A stretch of 64,000 nt of DNA from Chloroflexota bacterium. Lineage in GTDB: Bacteria; Chloroflexota; UBA6077; FW602-bin22. Both the position numbers and the translations under genes were made by a program. Every line of letters starts with the position of its first letter. Positions within the stretch are counted from its first letter, which is position 1. Below, piece by piece: positions 34,165 to 40,420 of this stretch. The stretch spans positions 1-64,000 of the forward strand of contig SCUE01000003.1 in NCBI GenBank assembly GCA_004297775.1, read 5' to 3'. The notes beneath the pieces are model-generated. The model was not told the DNA's origin. It made no database searches and saw nothing but the letters and a program-made list of their open reading frames with translations.

Positions 34165-35175
34165 CTACGATGGTCCGTTGGCCGTGACGACGACTTTCAG
34201 CGCCTCGCGATGCGTCGCGGTGACGCGAAACGCCTCGGCGGCCTGTTCGAATGGCACGACGCGTGTCACGAGGGGCGCCACCCGAACGAGTCCACGGCTC
34301 AACAAGTCAAGCGCGGTGCGCGTGTCATCCGGATCCGCCGAGTACGTCGTGGTGATCGCGATCTCGCGGAAGAACACGCGATGTGGTTCCAGTGCCAGTG
34401 TCTCGCCCGGTCCGGTCGGTCCGAAGAGGACGACTGTGCCGCCTGGCGCCGCGTAATCGATCGCGCGATCGAGGACATCGACACGCGGCGGCGTCACGAT
34501 CACGAGATCGCATCGCAGGTTCGCGAGGTCCTCCGAGTCCAGAGCGAAGGCGCGCGCTCCGGCGAGTCCGCGGGCGAGTCCGCGGCGCTCCTCGATCGGA
34601 TCGATGATGACGACGTCGCCGGCGCCCCAGGCGCGCGCGATCTGGGCGTGCAATTGTCCGGTCAGACCAGCGCCGACGATCAGCACCGAGTCGCCCGGAC
34701 GAAAGCGGGCGCGGCGAAACGTGCGTACGCAGCACGCCAGCGGTTCGATTAGTGTCGCGTCGACATCAGTGAGGTGGTCAGGAAGCGGCAGGACATCGGT
34801 CGCCACGATCTCCCGCGGCACGCGAATGAGTTCGGCCAATCCGCCCGGGTCCAGGCGCGTGGATCGAAAGAGAAGACAGCTCGTCGTCGCCCCCCGACGG
34901 CACGCCGCGCACACCAGGCACGGGACGTGATGATGAACGAATACGCGAGTCCCCGGGCGGAGGTGTGAGGCGTGATTATCAGTCTCGACGACAATGCCGA
35001 CGACCTCGTGTCCCGGAATGAGCGGCGCCCGCGGCTTCATGTACCACTCGAGCACGTCTGACCCACAGACGCCGCAGGCTCGAAGCGCGACGATGATGTC
35101 GCCGGCGCCGGCAGTCGGTCGATCGCGCTCGACGATCCGCACGTCGTCGTTCGCGCGATACTCGACGGCCCGCAC
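34165..35175 (-). CDS. Zinc-dependent medium-chain alcohol dehydrogenase (second copy)
   Basis: A 336-aa MDR dehydrogenase with catalytic zinc residues in 'ACGVCGSDVLEW' and 'PGHEVVG', structural zinc Cys in 'CLVCAACRRGATTSC', and a Rossmann motif 'VLIVGAGLTGQLHAQIA'. It differs clearly from its neighbour, so this is an old paralogue pair or two steps of one pathway. Start GTG 35175 lies exactly 6 nt after a TATACT box, predicting a leaderless transcript; the longer frame to 35289 runs into the divergent gene. Confidence 0.85.
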   Translation of the reverse strand: MRAVEYRANDDVRIVERDRPTAGAGDIIVALRACGVCGSDVLEWYMKPRAPLIPGHEVVGIVVETDNHASHLRPGTRVFVHHHVPCLVCAACRRGATTSCLLFRSTRLDPGGLAELIRVPREIVATDVLPLPDHLTDVDATLIEPLACCVRTFRRARFRPGDSVLIVGAGLTGQLHAQIARAWGAGDVVIIDPIEERRGLARGLAGARAFALDSEDLANLRCDLVIVTPPRVDVLDRAIDYAAPGGTVVLFGPTGPGETLALEPHRVFFREIAITTTYSADPDDTRTALDLLSRGLVRVAPLVTRVVPFEQAAEAFRVTATHREALKVVVTANGPS

Positions 35176-35181
35176 GTAGCG

Positions 35182-35187
35182 AGTATA
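35182..35187 (-). promoter_or_regulatory. -10 box TATACT, leaderless spacing (alcohol dehydrogenase)
   Basis: Minus-strand TATACT ends 6 nt before GTG 35175, with no Shine-Dalgarno between. It is only 12 bp from the divergent TACAAT box of the MoxR gene. Confidence 0.6.
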
Positions 35188-35199
35188 GGGAGCCGTCAG

Positions 35200-35205
35200 T
35201 ACAAT
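35200..35205 (+). promoter_or_regulatory. -10 box TACAAT, leaderless spacing (MoxR/CoxD-like)
   Basis: TACAAT is followed by CCCGCG and then GTG 35212, again a 6-nt spacing with no ribosome binding site. Together with the opposite TATACT, two start codons are served from a 36-bp intergenic region. Confidence 0.6.
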
Positions 35206-35211
35206 CCCGCG

Positions 35212-36129
35212 GTGACCGACGGGCGCCTGACCGCCGCCGCCAACGCATTCCGGCGCGTCGAGGACGTGGCTGAGACGTTGGCCAAGCACTCCTACATCGC
35301 CGAGTCGGGCCTGGCCATGGCGGTGTTTCTCTCCCTGAAACTTGGCAAACCGCTCCTACTCGAGGGTGAAGCGGGGGTTGGAAAGACCGAGATTGCCAAG
35401 GTCCTGACGAGCGCACTCGGCGCCGAGATGATCCGCCTCCAATGCTACGAAGGCATCGACGTCTCAAGCGCTGTCTACGAATGGAACTACCTGCGACAGA
35501 TCCTCTTTCTCCGGTCGGCTGACGCGGGATCGACCACCGAGGGCGATCGGATCCGTCAGGTATTCGGTCCCGAGTTCCTGTTGAAGCGGCCGCTTCTGCG
35601 CGCACTCGACGGTGGCGATCGGCCAATCGTCCTCCTGATCGATGAGATCGACCGCGCCGACGATGAGTTCGAGGCTTTCCTGCTCGAACTCCTGTCGGAC
35701 TTCCAGGTGACGATCCCCGAACTCGGCACCGTGCGAGCCGAGAAGGTGCCGGTTGTCATCATTACGTCGAACCGAACGCGCGAGATCCACGACGCGTTGA
35801 AGCGGCGCTGCGTCTATCACTGGATCGACTATCCGTCGCTGGAGAAGGAGCTTCGCATCGTTCGATCGCGAGTGCCGGAATTGCCGGACGATCTGGCCAA
35901 TCAGGTCTGCGAGTTCGTTCGCGCCCTACGCGAACAGGATCTGTACAAGCTCCCGGGCGTCGCGGAAACGCTCGACTGGGCGCGTGCGCTTTCGACGCTC
36001 GGTCAGCGCGACCTGAGCGAGCGTGTCGTGGTGGAGACACTCGGCTGTCTCCTGAAGTACCAGGAAGACTTCAAGACCCTCGAGGGCGATCCAATTCGAC
36101 GCCTGATCGGCGCGGCGAAGGCGTCCTAA
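35212..36129 (+). CDS. MoxR-family AAA+ ATPase (CoxD-like)
   Basis: A 305-aa MoxR ATPase. Walker A 'EGEAGVGKT' lies near residue 50, Walker B 'VLLIDEIDRADDEFEAFLLE' near 145, sensor 1 'VVIITSNRTREIHDALKRRC' near 182. This subgroup (CoxD type) pairs with a CoxE-type VWA protein, encoded 12 bp downstream, and in carbon-monoxide-oxidising bacteria matures the molybdenum CO dehydrogenase active site. No cox structural genes occur in this window, so the client is unknown. Confidence 0.88.
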   Translation: MTDGRLTAAANAFRRVEDVAETLAKHSYIAESGLAMAVFLSLKLGKPLLLEGEAGVGKTEIAKVLTSALGAEMIRLQCYEGIDVSSAVYEWNYLRQILFLRSADAGSTTEGDRIRQVFGPEFLLKRPLLRALDGGDRPIVLLIDEIDRADDEFEAFLLELLSDFQVTIPELGTVRAEKVPVVIITSNRTREIHDALKRRCVYHWIDYPSLEKELRIVRSRVPELPDDLANQVCEFVRALREQDLYKLPGVAETLDWARALSTLGQRDLSERVVVETLGCLLKYQEDFKTLEGDPIRRLIGAAKAS

Positions 36130-36141
36130 GCATCAACGCTG

Positions 36142-37422
36142 GTGATTGACGCCGCCTCACGGGGCCAGGCGCGGAGCGACGATGAGATCGTCGGAGGTCG
36201 GCTCGTCCGCAATATCTTGTTGTTCGGACGCGTCTTGCGGGCCGCTGGGATCCCTCTGAGCGCCGGCCGCGAGATGGAACTCCTCGGGGCACTCCGGTTG
36301 GTGAACGTCGGCGATCGCGATCAGGTGTACGCGGCGGCCGCGAGCATCCTCTTGAGCCATCGCGATCATCGCGCGATCTTCGATCGTGCGTTCGCCCTGT
36401 TCTTCGCGCTTGCCTTCCGGGATGAGATGTCGCCGCCGCCGGATGCGCCACGATCGACGGTCGACGAGGCCGTCGGTCAGGCGCCACCCGAGGACGGCTC
36501 GACCGATGCTGACGTGGAGGCGGCGACCGCGAATCCGATGGCGCGACCATCGGACACACTGAACGAGAGTCAGGAGAAGGAAGCCGACGGCGCCGAGGCC
36601 CCCGATGCACAGACGTACAGCGGCAACGAAGTCCTTCGAGCGAAGGATTTCGATCGCTACACGTCCGAGGAGATCGCGCGTGCGCGCGAACTCATGCGGC
36701 AAATGCGCCTGCGACCAGGAGTCCGCCGGACGCGCCGCATGGTTCCGTCGGCCGGCGGCCGGCATCTCGACATGCGGGCCGTGACTCGTGGGATGCATCG
36801 TACCGTCGGCGAACCGCTGCACCTGTACTTCCGAGAGAAGAAGCTGAAGAAACGGAAGCTCGTTCTGCTCTGTGATATCTCGGGCTCGATGGAGCGCTAC
36901 TCGCGGGTACTTCTCCAGTTCCTCCACGCGGCACGGCAGGGGATGTCGAACGTCGAGGTATTCGTCTTCGGTACGCGCCTGACACGGGTCACACGCGATC
37001 TCGCGTCGCGACAGGTCGATGCGGCGCTCGATCACATCGCGACGCGCGTTCAAGATTTTGCCGGCGGCACCCGAATCGGCCGCTCGTTTCACGATTTCAA
37101 TCGGCTATGGGGACGGCGAGTGATGGGGCAGAGCGCGGTCTGCATCATCATCTCTGACGGCTGGGACCGCGGCGACCCGAAACTACTTCGTCAGGAGATG
37201 GAAAGGTTGCAGCGGGGCGCATTCCGATTGATCTGGTTGAATCCGCTGCTCGGGCTGCCGGAGTATCAACCGGTGACGTTGGGCATGCGGACGGCCCTCG
37301 AGTTCGTCGATGACTTTATGCCCGCGCACAATCTGGCCAGCCTGGAAGCGCTCGCGGAACGTCTGGCCACGCTCGAAGAGAGGCGGCCGGTTCGCCGCCA
37401 CGCCAGCACGCTGGCGACGTAG
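36142..37422 (+). CDS. VWA domain protein (CoxE-like)
   Basis: 426 aa. The N-terminal ~120 residues are helical, ~120-165 an acidic low-complexity linker, and the C-terminal half a VWA domain whose metal-binding MIDAS motif is 'LLCDISGSMERYSR' (DxSxS, near residue 250), with 'FAGGTRIGRSF' and 'ISDGWDRGD' as later MIDAS loops. It should be the adaptor partner of the MoxR ATPase immediately upstream. The GTG start follows that gene by 12 bp. Confidence 0.87.
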   Translation: MIDAASRGQARSDDEIVGGRLVRNILLFGRVLRAAGIPLSAGREMELLGALRLVNVGDRDQVYAAAASILLSHRDHRAIFDRAFALFFALAFRDEMSPPPDAPRSTVDEAVGQAPPEDGSTDADVEAATANPMARPSDTLNESQEKEADGAEAPDAQTYSGNEVLRAKDFDRYTSEEIARARELMRQMRLRPGVRRTRRMVPSAGGRHLDMRAVTRGMHRTVGEPLHLYFREKKLKKRKLVLLCDISGSMERYSRVLLQFLHAARQGMSNVEVFVFGTRLTRVTRDLASRQVDAALDHIATRVQDFAGGTRIGRSFHDFNRLWGRRVMGQSAVCIIISDGWDRGDPKLLRQEMERLQRGAFRLIWLNPLLGLPEYQPVTLGMRTALEFVDDFMPAHNLASLEALAERLATLEERRPVRRHASTLAT

Positions 37423-37435
37423 GAGGAACGGTGGC

Positions 37436-38344
37436 ATGAAGTTTGGGCAGGCGCGTCTTTCCAGCGGAGCGGTTCACGCGGTCGTTCTTGACGGAGACGA
37501 ATTTGTTGACATAAGCGACGCAGCTCGTGGAATCGTCGCGATTCATGATTTTCTCGATCTTGCGTTAGCTCGGGGAGAGTCGCTCACGGCCGTACTTGAG
37601 CGAGCTGCCGCGGGCGCGACGCTCCGTTACGAGGCAACGACGCTTCTCGCGGGGCATGAATCGCGCGGGGCACGCTTGACAATGCCGATTGCGCCGCGAG
37701 ATGCCTGGGGCTGTGGCGTCACCTACAAGCGCAGCGCCGAGTTCCGCGATCAGGATGCCGCTGGTGGCACGCGCGGAATCTACGACTACGTGTACAGCGC
37801 CGAGCGCCCGGAGACCTTCTACAAGGGCAATGCCGCTCACACCGTCGGTTCGTTCGAGGCGATTGGCATTCGGCGCGACTCCACGTTCACGGCCCCAGAA
37901 CCGGAACTCGCACTGGTCCTGGATTCGCGTGGCACGATCGTCGGATTCACGTGTTCGAACGACGTGTCGGCCTGGGACATCGAGCGCGAGAATCCGCTAT
38001 ACCTACCGCAAAGCAAGGTCTTTCGCGCGTGTCTCGCGATCGGTCCCCTCGTCGTCACGCCCGACGAGGTCGGGTCGGGAATGGACCTGAACCTGCGCTG
38101 CCGCATCATTCGCGATGGGAACGCGATCCTCGATGGCTCGGTCAACACGTCGCAGATCGGTCGCACATTTGCCCAACTGATCGAGTTCTTGACCCGTGAC
38201 AACCCGATCGGGAACGGCACGATTCTATGCACCGGTACGGGCGTGATCGCCCAGCGGCAGCACGCACTGCGAGAAGGCGATGCCGTCGAAATCACGATCG
38301 ACCGGATCGGTACCTTGGTGAATCCCGTCAAGCGACTGGTATAG
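37436..38344 (+). CDS. Fumarylacetoacetate hydrolase family enzyme
   Basis: A 302-aa FAH-fold enzyme. The metal site is suggested by 'APEPELALVLDSRG' (E-x-E) and 'GFTCSNDVSAWDIERENPLY'; the C-terminus 'LCTGTGVIAQRQHALREGD' is typical. The overall pattern resembles 2-keto-3-deoxy-pentonate (e.g. arabinonate or xylonate) dehydratases more than true fumarylacetoacetases, so a sugar-acid role is possible; with the two nearby dehydrogenases this could be oxidative sugar catabolism, which is inference. ATG 37436 has AGGAGGAA 7 nt upstream. Confidence 0.82.
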   Translation: MKFGQARLSSGAVHAVVLDGDEFVDISDAARGIVAIHDFLDLALARGESLTAVLERAAAGATLRYEATTLLAGHESRGARLTMPIAPRDAWGCGVTYKRSAEFRDQDAAGGTRGIYDYVYSAERPETFYKGNAAHTVGSFEAIGIRRDSTFTAPEPELALVLDSRGTIVGFTCSNDVSAWDIERENPLYLPQSKVFRACLAIGPLVVTPDEVGSGMDLNLRCRIIRDGNAILDGSVNTSQIGRTFAQLIEFLTRDNPIGNGTILCTGTGVIAQRQHALREGDAVEITIDRIGTLVNPVKRLV

Positions 38345-38345
38345 T
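38340..38345 (+). promoter_or_regulatory. -10 box TATAGT upstream of the thrS T-box
   Basis: TATAGT overlaps the stop of the FAH gene, with TTGGTG about 19 nt upstream as a possible -35. A start near 38352 would place the whole T-box in the leader. Confidence 0.4.
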
Positions 38346-38351
38346 CGTTTC

Positions 38352-38609
38352 TGGACAATTCAATACAGTGCAATGGCGCAAGACGCGCTCTCGCGCGTGC
38401 CGGACCAGAGAAGTGGGGCATCGGCTGAAACCCCGCTCCGAATCGCGCGACGAGACACCACTTGCAGGCGTGGGTTAGTCAAACCACGATCGGTTGACTG
38501 ACTCCGGATGATGTCCGTTATCGCATCGTTGAGCGCGATGTCCGTGTGATGTCGAAGCTGGGTGGAACCACGTGGCGGCCCCTCGTCCCGAGCGATGATG
38601 GGCCGTTTT
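38352..38609 (+). ncRNA. T-box riboswitch (threonyl), leader of thrS
   Basis: A tRNA-sensing leader. Stem I: base pairing GCAAG (38378-38382) with CTTGC (38461-38465); specifier loop with codon ACC (38457-38459) followed by A; upper stem TCGCGCG (38391-38397) with CGCGCGA; AG-bulge AGAGA (38407-38411) and GGCTG terminal loop (38423-38427). AGTCAA/TTGACT (38477-38482 / 38494-38499) forms a middle stem. The T-box core GGGTGGAACCACG is 38560-38572, pairing partner CGTCCC 38584-38589. The competing terminator is CGGCCC (38576-38581) with GGGCCG (38600-38605) then TTTT. ACC is a Thr codon, matching thrS downstream. Uncharged tRNA-Thr should favour read-through. Confidence 0.93.
38576..38609 (+). 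terminator. T-box-controlled intrinsic terminator before thrS
   Basis: CGGCCC / GGGCCG outer stem, inner CTCG-TCC-CGAG hairpin, then TTTT at 38606-38609. Its 5' arm overlaps the antiterminator region, giving mutually exclusive folds. Confidence 0.85.
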
Positions 38610-38640
38610 GTGTGCGCGGCGATACCGGCGAGGAGGCACG

Positions 38641-40392
38641 ATGGACGATCTTGCGCGAATGCGGCATTCGGCGGCTCACGTGATGGCCAAGGCGGTGACC
38701 GATCTCGTGCCGGGCACCAAGGTCGCGATTGGCCCACCGATCGAGGACGGCTTCTACTACGACTTCGACCTACCGCGCGAGCTGACGCCGGACGACTTCC
38801 CGGAAATCGAGCGGCGCGTGCGCGAGCAGATCGAGGGTCACCTCGCGTTCACGCGTGACGAATGGTCGGTCGAAAGGGCGCGCGATCATTTTGCCAAGAT
38901 CGACGAGAAATACAAGGTCGAACTGATCGAGGACCTCGTCAAGAACGACGGCGTCGAGAAAGTTGGCATCTATCGGCACGGCGACTTCGTCGACCTGTGT
39001 CGCGGACCCCACGTCGCCGACACCGGCGAAATCGGCGTTGTCAAGGTGCTGAACCTCGCCGGCGCTTACTGGCGCGGCGACGAGAAACGACCAATGCTGA
39101 CGCGCATCTACGCGACCGCCTGGCCGAGCCAGGCCGAGCTCGACGCGCACCTCTGGCGGCTCGAAGAGGCGAAGAAGCGAGACCACCGCCGCCTCGGCCG
39201 CGAGCTCGACCTTTTCTCAGTCTCGGATGATGTCGGTCCCGGACTGATCCTCTGGCACCCGAAGGGGGCAATGGTCCGCGTCGTGGCCGAGGACTTCCAC
39301 CGCAACTCCCATTTGACCAACGGCTACGAGTGGGTGTTTTCGCCCCATATCGGACGCGGCGAACTCTGGAAGCGATCGGGTCATCTCGACTTCTACAAAG
39401 AATCGATGTACGCCCCGATGGATGTCGATGGTGAGGCGTACTACGCCAAACCGATGAACTGCCCGTTCCATATCCAGGTCTACAAGACCCACACGCGCTC
39501 GTATCGCGATCTGCCAAAGCGGTATGCCGAGTTCGGTACGGTGTATCGCTACGAGCGCTCCGGCGTGCTGCACGGATTGACGCGCGTGCGCGGATTCACC
39601 CAGGACGACGCCCACATCTTCTGCCGGCCAGATCAGGTCGAGGACGAAATCTCGCGTACGCTCGACTTCTCGCTCTTCGTTCTGCGGTCATTCGGCTTGA
39701 CCGATTTCAAGGCGTATCTCTCAACCCGCCCGGAGAAGTACGTCGGTGAGCCGGCCGATTGGGAGCACGCCGAAGTGGCGTTGAAGAGCGCGATCCTACG
39801 CGCGGAGCTTCCGTATGAACTCGACGAGGGCGGCGGGGCGTTCTACGGGCCGAAGATCGACCTGAAGGTCAACGACGCACTTGGTCGCGAATGGCAGTTG
39901 TCGACTATCCAGTTCGATTTCAACCTTCCGATTCGCTTCGGACTGGAGTTCGTCGGCGAGGACGGTCAGCCGCACGCCCCGTACATGGTCCACAGAGCGC
40001 TGCTCGGCTCAATGGAGCGATTCTTCGGCGTGCTGATCGAGCACTACGGCGGCGCCTTCCCCCTGTGGCTGGCGCCAGTGCAAGCGATCGTAGTGCCGAT
40101 CGCGGACCGGCACGCCGAGTACGCCGAGACGGTCGCGGCGCAGTTGCGTGGGGCAGGTCTACGGGTGGAGGTCGACGCGCGGCGCGAAAAGATGCAGGCC
40201 AAGATCCGGGATGCGCAAATGCAGAAGATTCCCTATATGCTCGTCGTCGGCGACCGCGAGGCTGCTGACGGCACGGTCGCGGTTCGCCTACGCACCGGGG
40301 AGAACGAGGGGTCGGTGCCGCTTCGCGCGTTCGTCGACCGAGCCAAGGCGATTGTCGAGGCACGGACACTCGAACTAACGAGCACGACGTAG
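38641..40392 (+). CDS. thrS: Threonine--tRNA ligase, form without TGS domain
   Basis: A 583-aa class-II synthetase charging tRNA-Thr. It opens directly with the editing domain ('RMRHSAAHVMAKAV', then 'FVDLCRGPHV' with the Cys/His editing site), so the ~60-residue N-terminal TGS domain of the usual ~640-aa enzyme is absent. The catalytic core shows 'YAKPMNCPFH' (zinc Cys), motif 2 'YRYERSGVLHGLTRVRGFTQ' and 'DDAHIFC'; the anticodon domain ends the protein. AGGAGG 4 nt before ATG 38641 and the T-box immediately upstream exclude a longer N-terminus. Confidence 0.95.
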   Translation: MDDLARMRHSAAHVMAKAVTDLVPGTKVAIGPPIEDGFYYDFDLPRELTPDDFPEIERRVREQIEGHLAFTRDEWSVERARDHFAKIDEKYKVELIEDLVKNDGVEKVGIYRHGDFVDLCRGPHVADTGEIGVVKVLNLAGAYWRGDEKRPMLTRIYATAWPSQAELDAHLWRLEEAKKRDHRRLGRELDLFSVSDDVGPGLILWHPKGAMVRVVAEDFHRNSHLTNGYEWVFSPHIGRGELWKRSGHLDFYKESMYAPMDVDGEAYYAKPMNCPFHIQVYKTHTRSYRDLPKRYAEFGTVYRYERSGVLHGLTRVRGFTQDDAHIFCRPDQVEDEISRTLDFSLFVLRSFGLTDFKAYLSTRPEKYVGEPADWEHAEVALKSAILRAELPYELDEGGGAFYGPKIDLKVNDALGREWQLSTIQFDFNLPIRFGLEFVGEDGQPHAPYMVHRALLGSMERFFGVLIEHYGGAFPLWLAPVQAIVVPIADRHAEYAETVAAQLRGAGLRVEVDARREKMQAKIRDAQMQKIPYMLVVGDREAADGTVAVRLRTGENEGSVPLRAFVDRAKAIVEARTLELTSTT

Positions 40393-40420
40393 GAGAGTGC
40401 CAGCGCGCTGCTCCGACCGC

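Noticed and set aside
36157-37092. 311-aa minus-strand open frame opposite the VWA gene
   Set aside because: Antisense shadow; the plus strand carries the MIDAS motif and proper overlaps.
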